Notes under the pieces: generated by a model
What the model saw: the letters and a program-made list of their open reading frames with translations, nothing else
Databases searched by the model: none
Told to the model about the DNA's origin: nothing
Origin: an uncultured Eubacteriales bacterium
GTDB lineage: Bacteria > Bacillota > Clostridia > Monoglobales > Monoglobaceae
Assembly (NCBI GenBank): GCA_900542675.1
Contig: UQOT01000067.1
Span: 1-10,916, forward strand
Length of the DNA stretch: 10,916 nucleotides
Direction of reading: 5' to 3'
Shown: positions 5,303-10,916 of the stretch, piece after piece
How the letters are laid out: each line of letters opens with the position of its first letter
How positions within the stretch are numbered: the first letter of the stretch is position 1
Program-made: the position numbers and the translations under genes

Positions 5303-6880
5303 TTACCGATGCAATAGCCCTATGGCGCTTTTTATTTCATTTACCTTAAACGCTGCCGCGAAAAGGGTGTATATTATACAAGCGGGGAGAGCCGCTATGC
5401 ATAGTTTTACTAGCGTTATTATTGTGCCGCCTAAAATCCGCGGGTCTATTGCCGCGTATATGAGGCGGGCGGCTGCATATGCTGCCGCGCCGCACAGCAG
5501 CGTCTTTATTATATTTAATATAAATCCGCGCGTTATTATGCCCGGTCTGCGTTTGTTTATCATTATCATAAGCGCCGACGCGATTGCCGTTGAACTTATC
5601 GCAGACGCGAGCGCCAGTCCGTTAATCCCAATTCCGAGCACGAGCACAAAAAACGCCGCGCACCCGATATTTACAACAACGCCGAAGATTGACGTAAGCA
5701 TAGGCGTTACGCCGTCCTGAATTGCGTAAAAGCTCTTGTTTAGCACCTCGCATATTGAGTACCCGACCATACCGAACGAGTAAAAAAGCAGCGCCGACGC
5801 GGTGATTGCCGTGGACTCCGCCGTAAACTCGCCGCGCTCAAACACGACCTTGATAATCGGGTTTGACAGCGCCAGAAACAGCGCCGACACGAGCGTTATT
5901 ATAAACACTATCCAGCCGAGCGATGTGCGAGTTGTCTCGCCGAACGCCTCGTATGCCTCACTGTCGTCATCGGCGCTCAGCCTCGACAGGCGCGGCAGAA
6001 TGAAGTTCGTAATCGCGTACGCGAACACTCCGACCATCATTATATAAATCTTGTTCGCCCAGCCCAGCGCCGACACTGCGCCGTCACCCATTGACGAACC
6101 AAACCGCATATTTATAAGATTGCAAAACGGCTGCACCCACGAGCTTATAAGAACAGGCAGCGCAACAAGGGCTACCTCCTTCATAGTTCCGTCTTTAAAA
6201 TTCACAGTAGGTTTGTACCTAAAACCATATTTAATAAGCCACGGGATTTGGAACACAAGCTGCGCCGCCCACGCGATAAACATACTCACCGCAACGCCCG
6301 TAAGCCCCATCTTATCGCCGAAAGCGATAAGATACACGATCATAATTCCGTTTGAAATAACACTGATGAGCGAAGGAACGGTAAACTGACCGTGCGATTG
6401 AAGAATACCGACCGCGACATACGCGATTGCCGTAAACGCTATCGACGGGAACAAAATCCTGAGCACGTGTACCGTAGCCTCGACCTTACCCGGAACGTCC
6501 GCATAGCCGCTTGCCATAAAGCGAACGAGCGGCTCGGCAAACACAACGCCGAGTATAGCCGCAAGAGTCGCAATAAGCCCGACTATCGTAATAAAATTAT
6601 TCGCGAAGTAGTCCGCTGCCTGCTTGCCCTGTCTTTCGAGCCGCTTATTATATACGGGCACGAACGTCGAGAGTATCGCCACGCCGAGTACCATATCAAA
6701 AAACAGCAGCGGTATCTGAGTCGCAGTATTTATTATGTCAGACTCAAAGCCCTGACCGTAAATCTGCGCGACAAGCATTTCGCGCAATAGACCCATAAAC
6801 TTTGCGGCGAGTATCAAAACCGCCATAATCGCTATTGACCATACCGCTTTTTTGCCGTTTTCCTTCTTCTTATCTGTCAT
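5303..6880 (-). CDS. MurJ/MviN-family lipid-linked glycan flippase
   Basis: This is a 525-residue polytopic protein of the MOP superfamily, the usual length and layout for MurJ, which flips lipid II across the membrane; related members flip other lipid-linked sugars. Family marks are KFMGLLREMLVAQIYG (27-42), SDIINTATQIP (47-57), STFVPVYNKR (71-80), the paired-repeat hallmark VFERGEFTAEST (346-357) and NKSFYAIQDGVTPM (381-394). R33 and D48 correspond to E. coli R24 and D39. The position of E. coli R52 (PNLLRR) reads PLLFFD here, and the YADR motif holding R270 reads WANK (274-277). This divergence, with a ligase and a glycosyltransferase next door, makes a Wzx-like role possible. The ATG at 6880 has AGGGG 9 bases upstream; an in-frame TTG at 6904 lacks a site. 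It follows the metallo-hydrolase gene by 31 bases, so it is probably in the murA operon. Confidence 0.9.
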   Translation of the reverse strand: MTDKKKENGKKAVWSIAIMAVLILAAKFMGLLREMLVAQIYGQGFESDIINTATQIPLLFFDMVLGVAILSTFVPVYNKRLERQGKQAADYFANNFITIVGLIATLAAILGVVFAEPLVRFMASGYADVPGKVEATVHVLRILFPSIAFTAIAYVAVGILQSHGQFTVPSLISVISNGIMIVYLIAFGDKMGLTGVAVSMFIAWAAQLVFQIPWLIKYGFRYKPTVNFKDGTMKEVALVALPVLISSWVQPFCNLINMRFGSSMGDGAVSALGWANKIYIMMVGVFAYAITNFILPRLSRLSADDDSEAYEAFGETTRTSLGWIVFIITLVSALFLALSNPIIKVVFERGEFTAESTAITASALLFYSFGMVGYSICEVLNKSFYAIQDGVTPMLTSIFGVVVNIGCAAFFVLVLGIGINGLALASAISSTAIASALMIMINKRRPGIITRGFILNIIKTLLCGAAAYAAARLIYAAIDPRILGGTIITLVKLCIAALPACIIYTLFAAAFKVNEIKSAIGLLHR

Positions 6881-6889
6881 AAACCAAAA

Positions 6890-6894
6890 CCCCT
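6890..6894 (-). promoter_or_regulatory. ribosome binding site that sets the flippase start
   Basis: AGGGG on the minus strand lies 9 bases before the ATG at 6880. The alternative in-frame TTG eight codons further upstream would place this site inside the coding region. Confidence 0.65.
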
Positions 6895-6911
6895 GATATA
6901 TCAAAAACCGC

Positions 6912-7673
6912 TTATACCGCGACCGAAAGCGTCATATCTCCGCCCGCGTTTATTCCCGCAGCGGCAAGCCCCGCTCTGACCGTCTCATACGCAAGGCGGG
7001 GATAATTATTTTCCTCGCTCAAATGACCCAAAACTATATTCTCAGCACCCATACGCACAAGCAGCTCCGCCGCCTTTGCCGCGTCATCGTTTGAAAGATG
7101 CCCGTAGCTTCCGCGTATTCTCTGCTTTAAGGGATACGGGTACGGACCAATCTCAAGCATATTTAAGTCGTGATTTGCCTCAAGCAATATATCACGGCAG
7201 CCGCCTATAGCGCGGAAAACCGACTCGGTCAGCATTCCCATATCGGTTGCAACCGCCGCGCGGCTGTGACCGTCGTCAAACGAATACCCAACAGGGCACG
7301 CCGCATCGTGCGGGATTTCAAATGGACTGACGTTAATATCGCCGATAACGAACGGCTCGGTTCCCTCAAAAATCTTTATATTATCATCGTTCAGCCTGCC
7401 GAGGTCGTTTCGCATAGCCGCCGCCCACGTCGCCGAGTTGGCGTACACAGGAATATTATAGCGGCGCATCATAACGCCTATTCCCTTTATATGGTCGCTG
7501 TGCTCGTGCGTTATAACGATTGCGTCAAGCATTCCGGGCTCAAGACCTATACTTTCCATACCGCTCTTGACCGCCTTGCCGCTTATGCCGCAGTCAACCA
7601 AAATCTTCGTGCTGTCGGTATAGACAAGGCTTGCATTGCCCTTGCTTCCGCTTTTCAGTGACTTCAAATTCAT
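6912..7673 (-). CDS. walJ: WalJ/YycJ-like metallo-beta-lactamase-fold hydrolase
   Basis: A 253-residue cytoplasmic protein with the full metal-binding set of the metallo-beta-lactamase fold: THEHSDH (55-61, the HxHxDH motif), H122 in PHDA, D144 in ATDMG, EANHD (H168) and LGHLSEENN (H217). The opening LKSGSKGNASLVY (4-18) and the closing GHLSEENN are typical of the YycJ/WalJ subgroup, which in Bacillus is encoded with the WalRK cell-wall regulators and has been linked to cell division and DNA repair nuclease activity. A pairing of this gene with murA is familiar from Clostridia. The ATG at 7673 is preceded by AGGTGA, while the in-frame GTG at 7680-7682 overlaps that site. It begins 14 bases after murA ends, so cotranscription is very likely. 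The exact substrate is uncertain; the subgroup assignment is firmer than the function. Confidence 0.85.
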   Translation of the reverse strand: MNLKSLKSGSKGNASLVYTDSTKILVDCGISGKAVKSGMESIGLEPGMLDAIVITHEHSDHIKGIGVMMRRYNIPVYANSATWAAAMRNDLGRLNDDNIKIFEGTEPFVIGDINVSPFEIPHDAACPVGYSFDDGHSRAAVATDMGMLTESVFRAIGGCRDILLEANHDLNMLEIGPYPYPLKQRIRGSYGHLSNDDAAKAAELLVRMGAENIVLGHLSEENNYPRLAYETVRAGLAAAGINAGGDMTLSVAV

Positions 7674-7678
7674 ATTCT

Positions 7679-7684
7679 TCACCT
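7679..7684 (-). promoter_or_regulatory. ribosome binding site that sets the metallo-hydrolase start
   Basis: AGGTGA on the minus strand lies 5 bases before the ATG at 7673. The in-frame GTG three codons upstream is part of the site itself, so it is not taken as the start. Confidence 0.65.
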
Positions 7685-7687
7685 GTT

Positions 7688-8995
7688 TTATTTCTGCGCC
7701 GGGGTGTCGGGCGCACCGATGTTCACTTTGCGGCGGGTTATCTGACCGCCCAGCGAGCGTATCTTACTCTCAAAATTCTCATAGCCTCTGTCTATAAACT
7801 GCAAATTGTAAATCTCTGTCACGCCGTCGGCAATCAGCCCGGCAATAACCATAGCCGCGCCCGCGCGTAGGTCGGTCGCCTTGACCGGCGTGCCCTTGAG
7901 CCTTGTGCCGCCCTCAACAAACGCGGTCGACTTGCCCTCAAGATTGACGTTTGCGCCCATTGCGTTAAGCTGACCGACGTACCTGAGCCTGTCCTCCCAG
8001 ACGTTTTCCTTCATCATACTGGTACCCTTCGCCACGGTTAAAAGCGTCAGCATCTGCGGCTGTAGGTCGGTCGGAAAGCCCGGGTACGGCTGAGTCTTGA
8101 CGTTAATACGCTTAAGCTCCGGCTTGTCGACAAAAATCCTTATCGCCTCGTCGTACTCCTCTACGCCCACGCCCATTTCCTCAAGCTTTGCGCTGAGCGA
8201 CTCCATATGCTTCGGGATAATGTTCGTGACCGTCACGTCACCGCGCGTTGCCGCTGCGGCAATCATAAACGTTCCCGCCTCAATCTGGTCGGGTATAACG
8301 CTGAAGGTGCCGCCGTGCAGCTCCTTCGCGCCGCGTATCTTGATAACGTCCGTACCTGCACCGCGGATATCCGCGCCCATAGAATTTAAGAAGTTCGCCA
8401 CATCAACGACGTGCGGCTCCTTAGCTGCGCTGTCAATTACCGTCATTCCCTCGGCAAGCGCCGCCGCGAGCATTATATTTATGGTTGCGCCGACAGACAC
8501 TACGTCTAAGTATATCGTATCGCCCACGAGCTTTTCAGCCTCTATATTAACCATTCCGTACTCAATATCAACATTCGCGCCGAGCGCCTCAAAACCCTTA
8601 ATATGCTGGTCAATCGGGCGCACGCCAAAATCGCAGCCGCCCGGAAGAGCAACGCTCGCCTTGTTAAGCCTGCCGAGCAGAGCGCCCATTAAATACGACG
8701 ATGCGCGGATTTTCTTAACGCTCTCGTACGACGCGACGTGACCGCTTAAATATGTACAGTCGACCTCAACCATATCCTCGCCCACAAACCTTGCGCTGCC
8801 GCCGAGCCCGTTTATTATCTCGATAAGGTCAATAATATCGCTGACGTGCGGCACGTTCTCGATAATGCACTTGCCCTTGACCAAAATAGCCGCAACAAGA
8901 ATGGCGACGGCAGAGTTTTTAGCCCCGCTTATCTTAACCTCTCCGCTTAGCCGTACACCGCCGAGTATGACCATTTTTTCTTTATTATCACTCAT
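7688..8995 (-). CDS. murA: UDP-N-acetylglucosamine 1-carboxyvinyltransferase
   Basis: MurA transfers enolpyruvate from phosphoenolpyruvate to UDP-GlcNAc, the first committed step of peptidoglycan synthesis in the cytoplasm, and is the fosfomycin target. The 435-residue protein has the EPSP-synthase-like two-domain layout. Visible key residues are K26-N27 in SGAKNSA, the loop LPGGCDFGVRPIDQHI (117-132) with the catalytic Cys at C121 (fosfomycin-reactive; a Cys-to-Asp change here gives resistance in other species, and this copy is the sensitive type), and GFPTDLQPQ (306-314) with the catalytic Asp D310. The ATG at 8995 has GGGGAG 10 bases upstream; the frame is open further upstream, but that part reads across the promoter and is not coding. 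Length is slightly above the usual 417-430 because of a short polar tail. Promoter 9074-9101 drives it, and it leads the minus-strand operon. Confidence 0.98.
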   Translation of the reverse strand: MSDNKEKMVILGGVRLSGEVKISGAKNSAVAILVAAILVKGKCIIENVPHVSDIIDLIEIINGLGGSARFVGEDMVEVDCTYLSGHVASYESVKKIRASSYLMGALLGRLNKASVALPGGCDFGVRPIDQHIKGFEALGANVDIEYGMVNIEAEKLVGDTIYLDVVSVGATINIMLAAALAEGMTVIDSAAKEPHVVDVANFLNSMGADIRGAGTDVIKIRGAKELHGGTFSVIPDQIEAGTFMIAAAATRGDVTVTNIIPKHMESLSAKLEEMGVGVEEYDEAIRIFVDKPELKRINVKTQPYPGFPTDLQPQMLTLLTVAKGTSMMKENVWEDRLRYVGQLNAMGANVNLEGKSTAFVEGGTRLKGTPVKATDLRAGAAMVIAGLIADGVTEIYNLQFIDRGYENFESKIRSLGGQITRRKVNIGAPDTPAQK

Positions 8996-9073
8996 TCTGA
9001 TATCTCTCCCCGCAAAACCGCCTGTATTTCGCTTCTTTGCAGTATCTCTCCTAAACAAATTAATACTACAACA

Positions 9074-9101
9074 ATTATACCATAAAATTTTCGTTTGACA
9101 A
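9074..9101 (-). promoter_or_regulatory. sigma-A-type promoter of the murA operon
   Basis: On the minus strand TTGTCA (9096-9101) and a perfect TATAAT (9074-9079) are 16 bases apart. TGG directly before the -10 box forms an extended -10 element. The start of transcription would be near 9067, leaving a leader of about 70 nt before murA. I see no riboswitch-like fold in that leader. Confidence 0.8.
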
Positions 9102-9180
9102 TAGAGCTTTTCCCATAAATTTGCGCGTTTGTGCGACAATTTTGTATTAAACCACTATATCTTGTGTATGCCTTAGTCAT

Positions 9181-9190
9181 ATTGTACAAT
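9181..9190. promoter_or_regulatory. perfect 10-bp palindrome, possible operator
   Basis: ATTGTACAAT is a perfect palindrome about 80 bases upstream of the murA -35 box and about 100 bases upstream of the candidate amidase promoter. It could be a repressor site, but in an AT-rich gap a chance palindrome of this length is quite possible. Confidence 0.2.
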
Positions 9191-9293
9191 TTACACAAAA
9201 CCAAGGCGCAAAAATTCTCATATATCACACATTATAGCACAGCAGCTTTACAGCAATGTTACAAATATCTTAAAAATACAATATCCGTCCGTT

Positions 9294-9322
9294 TTCACCA
9301 TTTTTATACAAATTAATATAAT
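9294..9322 (+). promoter_or_regulatory. candidate promoter of the amidase gene
   Basis: TTCACC (9294-9299, 4 of 6 matches to TTGACA) and a perfect TATAAT (9317-9322) are 17 bases apart. The start would be near 9329, directly before the hairpin repeat, giving a leader of about 160 nt. The local sequence is very AT-rich, so other -10 choices exist. Confidence 0.55.
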
Positions 9323-9333
9323 AAATATATAAA

Positions 9334-9462
9334 GGCGCCCCTACGGGAAGCTGTCACGCGGAGCGTGACTGAGGGGGCTCAAAATACGCCAAAATATATA
9401 CTTTGGCGCAAACGGCAACCCCCTCCGACCGCCTAACGGCGCCCACATCCCCATTGGGGCGG
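9334..9462. repeat. hairpin-rich repeat in the amidase leader
   Basis: Nested pairings are GTCACGC/GCGTGAC (9353-9359 with 9363-9369), CGCCAAA/TTTGGCG (9387-9393 with 9402-9408), GAGGGGG/CCCCCTC (9371-9377 with 9419-9425) enclosing the previous stem, and CCCC/GGGG at 9449-9459. CGCCCCTACGG (9336-9346) is shared with the repeat near 5283. The CTGTCACGC...GCGTGACTGAGGGGG style recalls dispersed intergenic repeats of gut Clostridia (from memory, not searched). Confidence 0.7.
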
Positions 9463-9490
9463 CTATGAAACCCGAAAGGAGGGAAAATTT

Positions 9491-10054
9491 ATGGCAATAA
9501 AAATATTTGTAGACCCGGGTCACGGCGGAACCAATCCCGGTGCGGTTGCAAACGGCGTTATTGAGGCAAACGTAAACCTCTCGGTCGCGACCTACCTCGC
9601 CGATAATTTAAGAGCGCTTGGCTACGATGTGATGATGTACAGAACGACCAACGACGAAAACGTAATCTCGCCGATTGCCGCCGACCTCAGAAACCGCGCA
9701 AGAATGGCTAACGAATGGGGCGCCGACTACTTCATAAGCATCCACAGCAACAGCTCGGTAAACCCCGCAGCAAACGGCTTCGAGACGTACGTCTACCGCC
9801 TCGGTACCCGCTCGGCTCAGCTTGCGCAGTCGATACAGGACTCGGTTATCGCAGCGCTTGGTGTCAAGGACAATGGCGTAAGACAGGCAAACTTCTCTGT
9901 GCTCAGAAACACCAATATGCCCGCGGTGCTCGTAGAGCTCGGTTATGTATCAAACCCGACCGAAGCCTTAAATCTAAACAGCCCCGCTTGGCAGCGCAAA
10001 GTCGCCGCCGCCATAGCAGACGGAATAAACCGCTACGCCCTAAGCCAAGCATAA
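9491..10054 (+). CDS. N-acetylmuramoyl-L-alanine amidase, Amidase_3 family, no signal peptide
   Basis: A 187-residue protein that is a bare catalytic domain of zinc amidases cutting the bond between MurNAc and L-alanine in peptidoglycan. Zinc ligands are H11 in DPGHGG (8-13), E25 in NGVIEANVNL and H85 in SIHSN; the catalytic Glu is E150 in VLVELGYVSN (147-155). The fold runs to the last helix, so the domain is complete. The protein starts directly at the first beta strand (MAIKIFVDPGHGG) with no signal peptide, membrane span, SH3 or LysM region. It therefore needs another exit route (lysis, a holin-like pore, sporulation compartment) or acts on internal material. The start is secured by AAAGGAGGG 7 bases before the ATG. 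It stands alone on the plus strand behind a structured leader and ends at a strong hairpin. Prophage-type lysins can look similar, but no phage genes are nearby. Confidence 0.95.
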   Translation: MAIKIFVDPGHGGTNPGAVANGVIEANVNLSVATYLADNLRALGYDVMMYRTTNDENVISPIAADLRNRARMANEWGADYFISIHSNSSVNPAANGFETYVYRLGTRSAQLAQSIQDSVIAALGVKDNGVRQANFSVLRNTNMPAVLVELGYVSNPTEALNLNSPAWQRKVAAAIADGINRYALSQA

Positions 10055-10057
10055 CGC

Positions 10058-10093
10058 AAAAAACTTACCCCCGCGCCGTTATGGCACGGGGGT
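10058..10093. terminator. intrinsic terminator between convergent genes
   Basis: A 12-bp stem with one mismatch (ACCCCCGCGCCG 10067-10078 with TGGCACGGGGGT 10082-10093, loop TTA). On the minus strand it is followed by AAG and six T (10058-10063), an ideal terminator for the binding-protein gene. On the plus strand only GTTCTT follows, so termination of the amidase transcript is weaker but likely, since the stop codon is 12 bases before the stem. Confidence 0.85.
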
Positions 10094-10096
10094 GTT

Positions 10097-10110
10097 CTTG
10101 CGCACGCAAG
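10097..10110. repeat. small hairpin beside the terminator
   Basis: CTTGCG (10097-10102) pairs with CGCAAG (10105-10110). It lies between the main terminator stem and the stop codon of the binding-protein gene and may add to mRNA end protection. Confidence 0.45.
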
Positions 10111-10119
10111 GGCGCATTC

Positions 10120-10916
10120 CTACTCCCTATGTTGCATCTGCTTTACTTCTGAGGTGAATAATTGATTTAATTCCGGGTTATATCCTATATATGCGCGTCT
10201 TAGGTCTGATAATGTGCCGTCGCGGCGGAAGCGGCTTATTATCTCATTGAGCTGCTTTATAATCGCCGAATTTCCCTTGTCTGCGGCAATCGCATATTGG
10301 ACTTTGCCGCCGCCCGGCGCTGTCTCGGCTTCTGAATTGGAACTTGCGTATTCCTCCGCCAAATAACTGTCCGCATAGAGCGCCTCGGCTTCTCCCGCCT
10401 CAAACGCCTGCGCTGCGGCTTCGAAATCACGGTACTTAATTATGTTCGTATAGGCAGTATTCTCGCTCAGGAACTTATCGGAAATGCCGTCCTGCACAAC
10501 TCCTACGCTCCGCACAGCGCCCAGCGACTTTAAATCCGTTACCCTTGTGTCGTAAATACTCTTAATTATAGACGATGACAAGGTAATATATGCGTCTGAA
10601 AAATCAACCTTCTGCCGCGCCGCGTCAGTGCTCTCGAGCGACGAGACCGCAATTTCAGCAATCCCGCAGTTTAAGCTGCTGAAAATATCCTCGCGGCTGC
10701 GGTTTACAAATACGGGAGTTCTTTTGAGCTCCTCACCGATTTTCATAGCAAGCGCGATATCAAAGCCATTAAAATCGCCGTCATCGTCGATATATTCAAA
10801 AGGCTCGCTGTCGGGCGAAACCGCGACGTAAATCACCGACCTGTCACGCGCGGCATTAGACTTGCTGTCACCGCCGCCGACAGACGCCTGTCTTTCGCCC
10901 CCGCACGAGACAAGAA
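10120..10916 (-). CDS. family-3 solute-binding lipoprotein of an ABC transporter, N-terminus beyond window
   Basis: The frame is open from the stop at 10120 to the right edge (264 residues visible), and the true start lies outside. The first residues seen are LVSCGGE: a lipobox (L-V-S before Cys) ending a signal peptide, so the protein is anchored to the outer membrane face by a lipid on that Cys, followed by a Gly/Ser linker. The mature part is an extracellular solute-binding protein of family 3 (polar amino acid type): YVAVSPDSEPFEYIDDDG, GFDIALAMKIGEEL, the SSLESTDAARQKVDFSDAY block near 10594-10645, and the second lobe with GVVQDGISDKFL and YADSYLAEEY. In typical members the hinge block reads T-x-x-R, where the Arg holds the ligand carboxylate; here the Arg is one place later (T-D-A-A-R). 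The permease and ATPase genes are not in view. It is convergent with the amidase. Confidence 0.92.
   Translation of the reverse strand, partial: LVSCGGERQASVGGGDSKSNAARDRSVIYVAVSPDSEPFEYIDDDGDFNGFDIALAMKIGEELKRTPVFVNRSREDIFSSLNCGIAEIAVSSLESTDAARQKVDFSDAYITLSSSIIKSIYDTRVTDLKSLGAVRSVGVVQDGISDKFLSENTAYTNIIKYRDFEAAAQAFEAGEAEALYADSYLAEEYASSNSEAETAPGGGKVQYAIAADKGNSAIIKQLNEIISRFRRDGTLSDLRRAYIGYNPELNQLFTSEVKQMQHRE

Larger units (their letters stand above)
8996..9490. other. 495-base divergent intergenic region
   Basis: It separates murA (minus) from the amidase gene (plus). It holds the murA leader and promoter (to 9101), an AT-rich stretch (9102-9330) with the perfect palindrome ATTGTACAAT (9181-9190), a candidate plus-strand promoter (9294-9322), and a GC-rich hairpin repeat (9334-9462) in the amidase leader. 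Short open frames in it have no ribosome sites worth noting, and I see no gene here. Confidence 0.8.

Noticed and set aside
8097..8741. Plus-strand open frame of 214 codons
   Set aside because: It is antisense to murA, which is certain; the translation is a Ser/Ala/Pro-rich shadow.
8996..9139. N-terminal extension of MurA upstream of 8995
   Set aside because: The open frame crosses a strong promoter with a perfect TATAAT, and MurA homology begins just after the ATG at 8995 with a good ribosome site.
9491..10054. Prophage endolysin as evidence of a phage remnant
   Set aside because: No holin, tail, integrase or attachment-site repeats are visible, and both neighbours are ordinary chromosomal genes.

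Overview
The window looks like chromosomal DNA of a Gram-positive anaerobe of the Clostridia, most likely an uncultured gut lineage near Oscillospiraceae. The reasons are strong AAGGAG-type ribosome binding sites, mixed GC content (about 45-58% in genes, AT-rich between them), sigma-A-type promoters, GC-rich hairpin repeats between genes of a kind common in that group, a lipoprotein-type binding protein, and the murA / YycJ-like metallo-hydrolase pairing. There are no tRNA, rRNA, CRISPR or insertion-sequence features.

Layout. Positions 1-8995 are coded on the minus strand, so the order of transcription is right to left. A clear promoter at 9074-9101 reads into murA (first committed step of peptidoglycan synthesis), then a WalJ/YycJ-like metallo-beta-lactamase-fold hydrolase, a MurJ/MviN-family flippase, a large O-antigen ligase/Wzy-like membrane protein, a GT4 glycosyltransferase overlapping it by 8 bases, and a small DUF4330 cluster (DUF4330 gene, unknown soluble protein, DUF4330 gene). 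A third DUF4330 gene starts at 344 from its own promoter (392-420) and runs off the left edge. A 488-base gap (345-832) before it holds hairpins, a likely terminator and two near-identical 60-bp direct repeats, one of which contains the end of the neighbouring DUF4330 gene.

On the right, a 495-base AT-rich gap (8996-9490) holds the murA promoter and a divergent candidate promoter for a plus-strand Amidase_3 cell-wall hydrolase that lacks a signal peptide. Its leader carries a hairpin-rich repeat that could mask the ribosome binding site. A strong terminator hairpin separates the amidase from a convergent minus-strand family-3 solute-binding lipoprotein, whose start lies beyond the right edge although its lipobox is visible.

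As a whole this is a cell-envelope region. MurA makes peptidoglycan precursor. The MurJ-family flippase, the ligase/polymerase and the glycosyltransferase would build, flip and polymerise or attach a surface glycan. The DUF4330 proteins are single-span membrane proteins of unknown role that may serve the same apparatus. The MurJ homologue lacks several residues known to matter for lipid II flipping in E. coli, so it may serve the glycan rather than peptidoglycan. Two 73-bp direct repeats bracket exactly the ligase-glycosyltransferase pair, which suggests an exchangeable module.
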